From an uncultured Verrucomicrobiae bacterium (GTDB taxonomy: Bacteria > Verrucomicrobiota > Verrucomicrobiia > Limisphaerales > J093): 64,000 bases of DNA. The notes beneath the pieces were generated by a model. It did not search any database. It saw only the letters and a list, made by a program, of their open reading frames with translations, and was not told the origin of the DNA. Below are positions 14,393 to 22,958 of the stretch, in pieces. The stretch spans positions 1 through 64,000 of the forward strand of contig CALFAV010000070.1 of NCBI GenBank assembly GCA_937946835.1, written 5' to 3'. The position numbers and the translations under genes are program-made. The number at the start of each line of letters is the position of its first letter. Position 1 is the stretch's first letter.

Positions 14393-16066
14393 ATGATTGA
14401 GCAAAAAGGCCAGCTCACCCACAACGAGGTCATCAAGGCGGCTGTGCCCACCTTGGCCGGGACCATTGCCGCCACGCTGAAGGACCCCACGGCGGACCGG
14501 TTCTCCGAGGATGACGCCCAGTTCCTCAAGTTTCACGGGATTTACCAACAGGACGACCGCGACCTCCGCAAAACCGGCAAGAAGTACATCCTGATGGTCC
14601 GGGGGCGGATTCCGGGGGGGGTGATGACCACCGCCCAGTGGCGCCAGTTTGATGAACTGGCTGACCGGTATGGTAACCACTCGCTGCGCGTTACCACCCG
14701 GCAAAGCATCCAGTTCCACGGCGTGCTCCTCTCGGGCTTGGGTCCCCTGGTCAAGGCCATCAACGAAGCCCTGCTCTCGACCCTGGCCGCGTGCGGCGAC
14801 GTGAACCGCAACGTGCTGGCCCCGCCCACCCCCGCCTACACCCGCGCCCGGGAGGCGGTCTTTGCGGATTGCCTCCGGGTCGCCGAGGCGTTGAAACCGC
14901 GCACCCGGGCCTACCACGCGATCTGGATTGACGGGGTGCAGCTCGACCTGGAAGACCCCGTCAACAAGGACTTCGTGGACCCGCTTTACGGCAAGACCTA
15001 CCTGCCCCGGAAATTCAAAACCGGCTTTGTCATTCCCCCGGTCAACGACCTGGACATTCTGGCCGATGACCTGGGCTTCATTGCCATTGTCGAGGACGAG
15101 CGCTTGGTCGGTTACAACCTCGCGGTCGGCGGGGGCCTGGGCCGCAGCCACGGCAACGCCGCCACCTACCCGCGCCTGGCCGACGTGATCGGGTTCCTGC
15201 CCCCCGAGAAAGTGGTGGACGTGGCGAAGGCGGTGCTCACCATCCACCGGGATTACGGCGACCGCACCGACCGGAAGCACGCGCGGCTCAAGTACGTGGT
15301 CCAGGAGCGGGGCGTGGACTGGACCCGCGCCGAGGTCGAGCGGCGGGCCGGGATTCGACTCGAACCACCGCGGCCCTTCCACTTCACCCACACCCATGAC
15401 CTGTTGGGCTGGCACGAGGCGGTGGATGGAACGCGTTTCTTTGGCCTGCACGTGGAAAACGGCCGCATCCGCGACGTGCCGGAAAAGCGGATGAAATCGG
15501 CCCTGCGCGAAATTGCCGGGCGTTTTCCCCATCTGGAGTTCCGGCTGACCGGCAATCAGAACGTGATTCTGGCCAGGGTGCCGCCCGCGGACCAGGCCGC
15601 GGTGGACGCGCTGTTGCAGGACCATGGCATCAACACCCGGCGGCAAGCCACGGTCCTGCACGCCGCAGCGATGGCCTGTGTGGCCCTGCCCACCTGCGGT
15701 CTGGCCCTGGCCGAGGCCGAGCGCCACCTGCCCGGCCTGATTGATCGCCTGGAACAACTGCTGGCCGAGCTCGGACTGCCGGACCAGGAAATCATCATCC
15801 GCATGACCGGTTGCCCGAACGGGTGCGCCCGCCCCTACACAGCCGAACTGGCCTTTGTGGGTAAGGCGCCGGGGCGGTATCAGGTTTGGGTGGGCGGCAA
15901 CGCCTCGGGCACGCGCCTGAACCGGGTCTGGCGGGAGACGGTCAAAGACACCGAAATCGAGGCGGAACTGCGCCCGCTTTTCGCCCGTTTCCGCGAGGAA
16001 CGTCAACCCGGGGAACGGTTCGGCGATTGGGCGGCCCGGGTCTTGTGGAATGAACCGGCGAGCTGA
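14393..16066 (+). CDS. cysI: Assimilatory sulfite reductase hemoprotein
   Basis: A 557-residue siroheme/[4Fe-4S] enzyme reducing sulfite to sulfide with six electrons. The cluster ligands are Cys429 and Cys435 (CVALPTC) and Cys474 and Cys478 (TGCPNGC); the 6-39-4 spacing equals that of E. coli CysI. LRVTTRQSIQFHGV and DVNRNVLAPP are the siroheme-side signatures. The family also includes nitrite reductases, but the following cysH, cysD and cysN make sulfite the likely substrate. No flavoprotein partner (cysJ) is next to it, so electrons may come from ferredoxin. Start is the ATG at 14393, which matches the family N-terminus (LTHNEVIKAA). First gene of the run. Confidence 0.93.
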   Translation: MIEQKGQLTHNEVIKAAVPTLAGTIAATLKDPTADRFSEDDAQFLKFHGIYQQDDRDLRKTGKKYILMVRGRIPGGVMTTAQWRQFDELADRYGNHSLRVTTRQSIQFHGVLLSGLGPLVKAINEALLSTLAACGDVNRNVLAPPTPAYTRAREAVFADCLRVAEALKPRTRAYHAIWIDGVQLDLEDPVNKDFVDPLYGKTYLPRKFKTGFVIPPVNDLDILADDLGFIAIVEDERLVGYNLAVGGGLGRSHGNAATYPRLADVIGFLPPEKVVDVAKAVLTIHRDYGDRTDRKHARLKYVVQERGVDWTRAEVERRAGIRLEPPRPFHFTHTHDLLGWHEAVDGTRFFGLHVENGRIRDVPEKRMKSALREIAGRFPHLEFRLTGNQNVILARVPPADQAAVDALLQDHGINTRRQATVLHAAAMACVALPTCGLALAEAERHLPGLIDRLEQLLAELGLPDQEIIIRMTGCPNGCARPYTAELAFVGKAPGRYQVWVGGNASGTRLNRVWRETVKDTEIEAELRPLFARFREERQPGERFGDWAARVLWNEPAS

Positions 16067-16114
16067 CCGCCGTCCACGAAGTCACGACCGCCCCGGTACC
16101 CCCCAGATTTCGAC

Positions 16115-16822
16115 ATGACCGCGCCAGAGCTTGCCGCTTGGAACCAACACCTGCGCACCCTCTCCGCCCCGGAAGTTATCCGCTGGGCACTGGACCGGGC
16201 CGAGGGACGGGCGGTGGTGTCCACCAATTTTCGCCCCTACGAGGCGGTGCTCCTTCACCTGGTCACCCGCGCGCAACCGGACATCCCGGTGTTGTGGGTG
16301 GACCACGGTTACAACCGCCCGGCCACCTATCGCCATGCCGAGCACCTGCGCGCACTGCTGCGCCTCAACCTGCACACCTATCTGCCGCGGCTCAGCGCGG
16401 CCCATTACGATGCCGTGTACGGGGGACCGCCCGCGCCCGCCCCGGAAAACGAGGAGCGTTTGAAGGCCTTCAGCGCGGTCATGAAACTCGAGCCGTTCCA
16501 ACGCGGTATGCGCGAACTGGCCCCGCGGGTTTGGTTCACCGCCCTGCGGCGCACGCAAAATCCCCATCGCGCCGGCCTGGACATTCTTACCGAGGACCCG
16601 AACTTCGGCACCCTGAAGGTCAGTCCCCTGTTTTACTGGAGCGACGCGGACCTGGAGGTCTACCTGCGCGAACACCACCTGCCCAACGAATGGGATTACT
16701 TTGACCCCGCCAAGGCCGACGAAAAACGCGAATGCGGTCTCCACGCGGCCTGGGCGCGCGAAGCACTGCCGCTGACCGGGCCGGGCAGCGAGGGTGAAAC
16801 GCGCGCGCCGGTCCCGGTCTGA
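16115..16822 (+). CDS. cysH: Phosphoadenylyl-sulfate (PAPS) reductase
   Basis: A 235-residue enzyme of the PP-loop family reducing activated sulfate to sulfite with thioredoxin. The chain includes STNFRPYEAVLLHLV, WVDHGYNRPAT, WFTALRRTQNPHRA and the catalytic C-terminal motif KRECGLH with Cys207. The paired Cys motifs that hold a [4Fe-4S] cluster in APS reductases are absent, so this looks like the E. coli-type enzyme using PAPS. That requires an APS kinase (CysC), and none is encoded in the window. It lies 48 bases after cysI and 87 before cysD. Confidence 0.9.
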   Translation: MTAPELAAWNQHLRTLSAPEVIRWALDRAEGRAVVSTNFRPYEAVLLHLVTRAQPDIPVLWVDHGYNRPATYRHAEHLRALLRLNLHTYLPRLSAAHYDAVYGGPPAPAPENEERLKAFSAVMKLEPFQRGMRELAPRVWFTALRRTQNPHRAGLDILTEDPNFGTLKVSPLFYWSDADLEVYLREHHLPNEWDYFDPAKADEKRECGLHAAWAREALPLTGPGSEGETRAPVPV

Positions 16823-16909
16823 TTTCCCATGCTCCGGGCGGAGGTCCAATTCCCCCTCGTTGACTCCACCGCCATTGCGATTCGGAGCGTCCCGACACGT
16901 CCCTTGCCC

Positions 16910-17812
16910 ATGCCCTCCTACCACCTGGATCACCTGCAACTGCTCGAAAGCGAGGCCATCCATGTGCTGCGCGAGGTCGCGGCCGAGTTCGAGCGCCCGT
17001 GCCTGCTGTTTTCCGGCGGCAAGGACTCGATCTGCCTGCTGCGCCTGGCCGAAAAGGCCTTCCGCCCCGCGGACCTGCCCTTCCCGCTGCTGAACGTGGA
17101 CACCGGCCACCACTTCCCGGAACTGAACGAATTCCGCGACCGCCGCGCGGCCGAACTGCGGGCCCGGCTCATTGTGCGCAAGGTCGAGGACGCCATCGCC
17201 CGCGGCATTGCCGTGCCCACCCCCGGGGAGATCAGCCGCAACCGGCTCCAAATTCCCACGCTCCTGGCCGCCATCGAGGAATTTCGCTTCGACGCCTGCA
17301 TCGGCGGTGCGCGGCGCGACGAGGAGAAGTCCCGGGCCAAGGAGCGGTTTTTCAGCTTCCGCGACGCCTTCGGCCAGTGGGACCCCAAGAACCAGCGCCC
17401 GGAGCTTTGGAACCTGTACAACGCCCGCGTAAACCCCGGCGAGCACATGCGCGTGTTTCCGCTCTCGAACTGGACCGAGATGGATGTCTGGGAATACATC
17501 CGGCAGGAACGGCTCGAGGTGCCGCGCATTTATTTCAGCCACCCCCGGCGGTGCGTGCGGCGCCACGGCCAGTGGTTGCCGGTCACCGACCTGCTGCCGC
17601 CCCGCCCCGGTGAGGAGGTGCGGGAGCTGGTCGTGCGGGTGCGCACCATCGGCGACATCATCAGCACCGGCATGGTTGAAAGCCGCGCCGACAGCGTGGA
17701 GGACATCATTGCCGAAATCGCCGCCGCGCGCGTGACCGAGCGGGGTTCCCGCGCGGACGACAGAACCAGCGAAGCCGCGATGGAGGACCGCAAAAAAGCG
17801 GGGTATTTCTGA
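16910..17812 (+). CDS. cysD: Sulfate adenylyltransferase small subunit
   Basis: A 300-residue catalytic subunit of ATP sulfurylase (ATP + sulfate to APS). The PP-loop is LLFSGGKDSICLL, followed by LNVDTGHHFPE and GARRDEEKSRAKER, all diagnostic of CysD. The end, RSEAAMEDRKKAGYF-like (here TSEAAMEDRKKAGYF), matches the conserved C-terminus. ATG at 16910 is chosen because the family starts directly with a short …HLxxLESEAIHVLREV segment; an in-frame ATG at 16829 would add 27 atypical residues. Unusually, it is separated from its partner cysN by a haloperoxidase gene. Confidence 0.95.
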   Translation: MPSYHLDHLQLLESEAIHVLREVAAEFERPCLLFSGGKDSICLLRLAEKAFRPADLPFPLLNVDTGHHFPELNEFRDRRAAELRARLIVRKVEDAIARGIAVPTPGEISRNRLQIPTLLAAIEEFRFDACIGGARRDEEKSRAKERFFSFRDAFGQWDPKNQRPELWNLYNARVNPGEHMRVFPLSNWTEMDVWEYIRQERLEVPRIYFSHPRRCVRRHGQWLPVTDLLPPRPGEEVRELVVRVRTIGDIISTGMVESRADSVEDIIAEIAAARVTERGSRADDRTSEAAMEDRKKAGYF

Positions 17813-17889
17813 GGCCGGGCGGGTCCGGGCGGTTTTGGCCTTGTCACCGCCAAGAGGCTCCGTAACGCTGCCCATCAGATGCCCAACCC

Positions 17890-19338
17890 ATGAAAACAAC
17901 CTGGTTCACCTTGGCGATCGTTGGAATGCTGGCAAACCTGCCCGTCCGCGCCAACGCCGTGCTCGAGTGGAATGCGCTCATGATGCAGGCCATCCGGGCC
18001 AGCAACACCGCCCCCACGCTCTCCACCCGCAATCTGGCCATCCTGCATCTGGCGCTCTACGATGCGGTCAACGCCCTCCACGGCGGGTATCAGCCCTATC
18101 GCCTTCAACCCACGGCGCCAGCCGGTGCCTCCGCTTTCGCGGCGGTGGCGGCCGCCGGCCGGGAGGTCATGCACGCGCTCTACCCCTCGTTCGACGCCCG
18201 CACGGAGGAGCTGTACGCCCTCCAGGCTCGGGAATTTCCGGCGGGGCCCGCCGCCGAGGACGGCATTGCTGTGGGGCGGACCGCGGCCCGGGGGCTGCTA
18301 ACCGAGCGCGCAGCCGATGGCTCGAACACCGAAATCCCTTACATCCCCAGCGCGGAGCCGGGCCAGTGGCGGCGCACCCCGCCTTTTTACCGACCGCCGC
18401 TGGACCCGCATTGGCGCTACGTGAAACTGTTTGCCCTCCCGGAAGTCGAGCCATTTGTGCCGCCGCCCCCGCCCCCCTTGGACAGCGAGGAATACGCCCG
18501 CGATTTCAACCAGGTCAAAGAGCTGGGGGCTCTCAACAGCCCCATCCGCACCCCGGAGCAAAGTTTGATCGCGGTGTTTTGGTCGGATTTCAGCTACACC
18601 GCCATGCCGCCGGGGCACTGGCACGAGATCGCCGCCACGATCGCCGCCCAGGAAGGGCTTTCGCTGCGGGAAACGACCCGGTTGTTTGCCCTGTTGAGCC
18701 TGGCCCAGGCCGATGCCTCCGTGGTTTGCTGGGAGGCCAAGTATCGCTACAACTTCTGGCGCCCGGTCACCGCCATTTGGCGCGCCGACGAAGACGGCAA
18801 CCCGGCAACAGACCCGGATCCGTCCTGGGACCATTACCTGGTGGCGCCCAACTTTCCCGAATACACCAGCGGCCACAGCACCTTCAGCAAGGCCAGCGCC
18901 GAGGTGCTGACCGGGTTCTTCGGCACCGATGCCCTCACCTTCACGGCGGTTTCCGATTCGGTGCCCGGCGTCACCCGCACCTACCACAGCCTGGCGGCCT
19001 GTGCGGATGAGGTGGGCATGAGCCGCATCTACGGCGGCATCCACTTCGAGTTCGCCAACCGCGAGGGCAAACGCAGCGGGGCACGCGTGGCCCGGCATGT
19101 CGTGGCCAACTACCTCCTGCCGGAAGATCGGCTGCCGCTGGTCCTCCTCGAACAAACCGGGGCCGGCGGTACCCGCCTGCGCCTGCACGGGCATCTGGGC
19201 CGCACCTGCGTGTTGGAGGTTTCCGAGGACCTTCGCGTCTGGCAGCCCCTGTCCACCAACCTCGTCGTGGCCGGGGGGTGTCGGGTGGAGGACCCGGCCC
19301 CCGGCCCGAACCGTTTTTACCGCGTCGCCGAGTACTGA
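17890..19338 (+). CDS. Secreted vanadium-dependent haloperoxidase/acid phosphatase-like protein
   Basis: A 482-residue exported protein (signal MKTTWFTLAIVGMLANLPVRANA). The vanadate/phosphate-binding residues of vanadium chloroperoxidase can be matched with conserved spacing: Lys284 and Arg291 (KYRYNFWRP), Ser327-Gly328-His329 (TSGHST), and Arg379 and His385 (SRIYGGIH). Such enzymes either oxidise halides with peroxide or hydrolyse phosphate esters; sequence alone does not decide. The last 65 residues (LRLHGHLGRTCVLEVSEDL…NRFYRVAEY) form the C-terminal module shared with other secreted proteins in the window. It sits between cysD and cysN, with only three bases to the cysN ATG. A TTGTCA/TAACGC pair at 17841-17868 may be an internal promoter. 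Confidence 0.88.
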   Translation: MKTTWFTLAIVGMLANLPVRANAVLEWNALMMQAIRASNTAPTLSTRNLAILHLALYDAVNALHGGYQPYRLQPTAPAGASAFAAVAAAGREVMHALYPSFDARTEELYALQAREFPAGPAAEDGIAVGRTAARGLLTERAADGSNTEIPYIPSAEPGQWRRTPPFYRPPLDPHWRYVKLFALPEVEPFVPPPPPPLDSEEYARDFNQVKELGALNSPIRTPEQSLIAVFWSDFSYTAMPPGHWHEIAATIAAQEGLSLRETTRLFALLSLAQADASVVCWEAKYRYNFWRPVTAIWRADEDGNPATDPDPSWDHYLVAPNFPEYTSGHSTFSKASAEVLTGFFGTDALTFTAVSDSVPGVTRTYHSLAACADEVGMSRIYGGIHFEFANREGKRSGARVARHVVANYLLPEDRLPLVLLEQTGAGGTRLRLHGHLGRTCVLEVSEDLRVWQPLSTNLVVAGGCRVEDPAPGPNRFYRVAEY

Positions 19339-19341
19339 GTC

Positions 19342-20661
19342 ATGACCGCCGCTCCCCCCGTCGAACTGCTTCGCTTCAACACCTGCGGCTCGGTGGACGA
19401 TGGCAAGTCCACGCTCATTGGCCGGCTTCTCTACGACTCGAAGTCGCTCATGGAAGACCAGCTCGAGGCGCTGGAGCGCTCGGCCGACCTCACCGGCGGC
19501 GGGCAGGTCAACCTGGCCAACCTCACCGACGGCCTGCGCGCCGAACGCGAGCAGGGCATCACCATTGACGTGGCCTACCGCTACTTCGCCACGCCGCGGC
19601 GGCGCTTCATCATCGCCGACACCCCCGGCCACGTGCAATACACCCGCAACATGGCCACGGGCGCCTCGACCGCGAACCTGGCCATCGTGCTGGTGGACGC
19701 GCGCAAGGGCGTGGTCGAGCAGAGCCGGCGCCACACCTTCATCGCCGCGCTGCTGGGCATCCCGCACCTGGTCGTGGCCGTGAACAAGATGGATCTGGTG
19801 GACTGGAGCGAGGCGCGATTTTTGGAAATCCGCGGTGAGTTCGAGGCGTTCCTGCCGCGGCTGGACGTGTTGCAGGACGTGAAGTTCATCCCCATCAGCG
19901 CGCTGCACGGAGACAACGTGGTCGAGCCCTCGGGCCACATGCCCTGGTACGAGGGGCCCACGCTCCTGCGGCACCTGGAAAGCGTGCACATCGCCAGCGA
20001 CTACAATCTGGCCGCGCTGCGCTTCCCGGTGCAGTGGGTCAACCGGCCCGAGCGCCCCGACGACCCCGCCCTGCACGACTTCCGCGGTTACAGCGGCCAA
20101 ATCGCCGGCGGGATCGTGCGCCCCGGCCAGAAGGTCCTCATCCTGCCCGCCGGCCTGCGGGCGACCGTGAGTGAAATCTGGACCTTCGACGGCCCGCTGA
20201 CCGGGGCCTTCTGCCCACAGAGCGTCACCCTGCGCCTGGTCGAGCAGGTGGATTGCAGCCGGGGCGACATGATCGTGGGCCTGGAAAACCTGCCGGGCTG
20301 CGGCACGGACCTGGCGGCGCGCGTGGTTTGGATGCATCCCCGCCCGTTGACGCCCGGCCGGAGGTTCTTCCTCAAACACACCACGGTTACCTGCCGCGCG
20401 GTCGTCACGGCCCTGGAGAACCGGATCAACTTCGACACCCTCGAGCCCGAGCCGGAGCCGCCCGCTCAACTCGGCCTGAACGACATTGGTCGTATCCGCC
20501 TGCGCACCAGCCGGCCGCTGGTCTATGACAGCTACCGGGTCAATCGGCTCACCGGCTCGTTCATCCTGATCGAGGAAGGCTCCAATCACACCGTGGGCGC
20601 GGGGATGCTGGAACCGCCGCGCGAACTGTGGAAGCCGGAGTTCGAGGATTTTGCCATCTGA
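19342..20661 (+). CDS. cysN: Sulfate adenylyltransferase large (GTPase) subunit
   Basis: A 439-residue EF-Tu-like GTPase that couples GTP hydrolysis to APS formation by CysD. G-motifs: GSVDDGKST (G1), DTPGHVQY (G3), NKMDLVD (G4) and ISALHGDN (G5). Two beta-barrel domains follow. It ends after the barrel region, so there is no fused APS kinase (CysC) domain as found in NodQ-type proteins. The ATG lies three bases after the haloperoxidase stop, which implies translational coupling with that gene rather than with cysD. Confidence 0.94.
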   Translation: MTAAPPVELLRFNTCGSVDDGKSTLIGRLLYDSKSLMEDQLEALERSADLTGGGQVNLANLTDGLRAEREQGITIDVAYRYFATPRRRFIIADTPGHVQYTRNMATGASTANLAIVLVDARKGVVEQSRRHTFIAALLGIPHLVVAVNKMDLVDWSEARFLEIRGEFEAFLPRLDVLQDVKFIPISALHGDNVVEPSGHMPWYEGPTLLRHLESVHIASDYNLAALRFPVQWVNRPERPDDPALHDFRGYSGQIAGGIVRPGQKVLILPAGLRATVSEIWTFDGPLTGAFCPQSVTLRLVEQVDCSRGDMIVGLENLPGCGTDLAARVVWMHPRPLTPGRRFFLKHTTVTCRAVVTALENRINFDTLEPEPEPPAQLGLNDIGRIRLRTSRPLVYDSYRVNRLTGSFILIEEGSNHTVGAGMLEPPRELWKPEFEDFAI

Positions 20662-20734
20662 AAACCGCCGCATTCCCGGCGCCGCGGCCCGGAAACGGGT
20701 TCGGCGCGGGATGGCCGCGCCCCCGCCTGCACCG

Positions 20735-20763
20735 TTGCGCCCCGGGACGGACCGGTTTAAACC
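20735..20763 (+). promoter_or_regulatory. Promoter for the deoxyhypusine-synthase-like gene
   Basis: TTGCGC at 20735-20740, 17-base spacer, TAAACC at 20758-20763 within the palindrome GGTTTAAACC (20754-20763). The ATG at 20776 is 12 bases further, giving a leader of about six nt. Confidence 0.5.
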
Positions 20764-20775
20764 ACCGGGCGTCAC

Positions 20776-21894
20776 ATGGACCGTGCCGCACCGCCCCTGG
20801 ACCTGAGTCGGCTGAAAGTGCTGCCGCTGGCCGAGCGCCGCAGCCTGTCCAGCCTCGAGGAAATCCTGGTCGAGCCGGCCGGTGATCCCGCGCCCCTGCC
20901 GGATCGGATTCTGGCCCAGGTCACGGACTGTGCCCGGCGCATCCGCGCGGCCCGCCGGCGCGGCGCGGGGGTGATGCTCATTTACGGCGCGCACCTGATC
21001 AAGAACGGCGGCCAACTGTTGTTGATCCGATTCCTGGACCACGGCTGGGTGACGCACCTGGCCACCAACGGGGCCGGCACCATTCATGACTGGGAGTTCT
21101 CCTGGCTCGGCCGCTCGACCGAAAGCGTGCGCGAGAACGTGGCCACCGGCACGTTCGGCACCTGGGACGAGACCGGCCGGCACATCCACACCGCCCTGCT
21201 GCTGGGCGGGGTGCGCGGCGAGGGCTACGGCCGGGCCCTGGGCCGCTACATTTACCAGGACGGCGGCGTGGTGCCGGACCCCGCCGAGCTGGAGGCGGCC
21301 ATTCGAAAGCATCCGGACGACCCCCTCACGGCCGCGCGGGCGGACCTGTTGAGCGCGCTCCGGCACCACCCCCTGCCGCCCGGTCCCCTGTTGGTCAATC
21401 ACCGCTGGCGCAACGCCTCGCCCCTGGCCAACGCCTTCCGGCACGGCGTGCCCCTGACCGTGCACCCCGGCATCGGCTACGACATCATCACCAACCATCC
21501 GCTCTTCAACGGCGCGGTCCTCGGCCGCGCGGCCGGGTGGGACTTCTGCCAGTTTGCCGGCTCGGTGGACACGCTGGACGGCGGGGTGGTGATGAACATC
21601 GGCTCGGCCATCATGGGCCCGCAGGTGTTCGAGAAGGCGCTCAGTTGCGTGAACAACCTGCGCCTCCAGACCGGCCGCCCCGTGGTGCACGACCACCACC
21701 TGTATGTGGTGGACCTTCAGGACGGCGGGGGTTGGGACTGGAGCCGGGGCGAGCCGCCGCGGGACAACCCGGCCTACTACCTGCGCTTTTGCAAGAGCTT
21801 TGCCCGCATGGGCGGCACCCTCCACTACGTTCAGTGCGACAACGTGGCTTTCCTCCACCACCTCTACCGGGCCTTGTGCCGGGACGAGCCCTGA
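20776..21894 (+). CDS. Deoxyhypusine synthase-like protein of unknown function
   Basis: A 372-residue cytosolic protein. GAHLIKNGGQLLLIRF followed by WVTHLATNGAGTIHDWE matches the NAD-binding region of deoxyhypusine synthase-like proteins, and VVMNIGSAIMGPQVFEKAL is a further conserved block. The lysine-bearing WGK segment that forms the enzyme intermediate in eukaryotic deoxyhypusine synthase is not visible, and bacteria lack its substrate eIF5A, so a different reaction is likely. The gene is followed after eight bases by a PfkB kinase, which suggests a two-step pathway. It has its own promoter after cysN, so co-regulation with sulfate assimilation is uncertain. Confidence 0.7.
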   Translation: MDRAAPPLDLSRLKVLPLAERRSLSSLEEILVEPAGDPAPLPDRILAQVTDCARRIRAARRRGAGVMLIYGAHLIKNGGQLLLIRFLDHGWVTHLATNGAGTIHDWEFSWLGRSTESVRENVATGTFGTWDETGRHIHTALLLGGVRGEGYGRALGRYIYQDGGVVPDPAELEAAIRKHPDDPLTAARADLLSALRHHPLPPGPLLVNHRWRNASPLANAFRHGVPLTVHPGIGYDIITNHPLFNGAVLGRAAGWDFCQFAGSVDTLDGGVVMNIGSAIMGPQVFEKALSCVNNLRLQTGRPVVHDHHLYVVDLQDGGGWDWSRGEPPRDNPAYYLRFCKSFARMGGTLHYVQCDNVAFLHHLYRALCRDEP

Positions 21895-21902
21895 CCCCCG
21901 CC

Positions 21903-22958
21903 ATGAAGCGCGACCGTTTCCAAACCCTCACCGCCCGCTACCCGGCTCTGCGCCTCGCCGTGGTGGGCGACTTCTGCCTGGACCGGTATCTGGAGATTGA
22001 CCCGGCGCGCGCCGAGACCTCGCTCGAAACCGGCCTGCCGGTGTACAACGTGGTCAACGTCCGCAGCCAGCCGGGCGCCGCCGGCACCATCCTCAACAAC
22101 CTGGTTGCGCTGGGCGTGGGCGCGATCTATCCGGTGGGCTTCTGCGGCGAGGACGGCGAGGGGTACGAACTGCAGCGGGCCTTGCGCGCACAACCGGGCG
22201 TGCGGCTCGACCACTTCCGGCCCACGCCGCTGCGCCGCACCTTCACCTACTGCAAGCCGCTGGTGCTCGAGCCCGGCCGCCCGCCGCGCGAACTGAATCG
22301 CCTGGACTCGAAAAACTGGTCGCCCACCCCGCCCGAGGTCGAAGAACGCCTCGGCGCCGCCGTGCGCGCGCTCGTCCCCGAAGTGGATGCGCTCATCGTG
22401 CTGGACCAGGTGGACCTGGCCGACACCGGGGTGGTGACGCGCCGGGTTTTGGCAACCCTCGGCGAGGTCGCCCGCGCGTGGCCGAACCGGCTGATCATCG
22501 CCGACAGCCGCCGCGGCCTGCGCGATTTCCCGCCCGTGACCTTCAAGATGAACGGGCGCGAGCTGGGCGCGCTCACCGGCACCGGTCCCTTGCGGGAAGT
22601 CGCGGCCGTGCAGGCGCACGCCCGCGCCCTGGCGGCGCGCAACGGCAAACCGGTGTTTGTCACCCTGGCCGAGCAGGGCATCGTGGGCGCCAGCCCCGAG
22701 GGCCGGGTCGAGCACGTGCCCGCCCTCCCGGTGCGGGGCGAGATTGACATCGTGGGGGCCGGGGACGCGGTGACCGCCAACCTGACCTGCGCACTGGCCG
22801 CGGGCGCCGACCTGCGCGAGGCCCTGGAACTGGCCATGGCCGCTGCCTCGCACGTGATTCACCAATTGGGCACCACCGGCACCGCCGCGGTGGCCGACCT
22901 GGCCGCGCGGTTGGGTTTGGCCGGTGAGGCCGCGGCATGGGCACCGCCGCCGGCTTAA
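21903..22958 (+). CDS. PfkB-family carbohydrate kinase (RfaE domain I-like)
   Basis: A 351-residue ribokinase-fold kinase. Visible elements are the N-terminal LAVVGDFCLDRYLEID, the substrate-side GAAGTILNNLVALG and the C-terminal anion-hole/catalytic motif DIVGAGDAVTANL, with the base Asp in GAGDA. The sequence around NGRELGALTG is typical of heptose-7-phosphate kinase-like members, but there is no nucleotidyltransferase domain. ATG at 21903 is eight bases after the previous stop, so the two genes are cotranscribed. Its stop overlaps the convergent lpxD gene by four bases. The substrate is unknown and is probably linked to the preceding gene's product. Confidence 0.85.
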   Translation: MKRDRFQTLTARYPALRLAVVGDFCLDRYLEIDPARAETSLETGLPVYNVVNVRSQPGAAGTILNNLVALGVGAIYPVGFCGEDGEGYELQRALRAQPGVRLDHFRPTPLRRTFTYCKPLVLEPGRPPRELNRLDSKNWSPTPPEVEERLGAAVRALVPEVDALIVLDQVDLADTGVVTRRVLATLGEVARAWPNRLIIADSRRGLRDFPPVTFKMNGRELGALTGTGPLREVAAVQAHARALAARNGKPVFVTLAEQGIVGASPEGRVEHVPALPVRGEIDIVGAGDAVTANLTCALAAGADLREALELAMAAASHVIHQLGTTGTAAVADLAARLGLAGEAAAWAPPPA

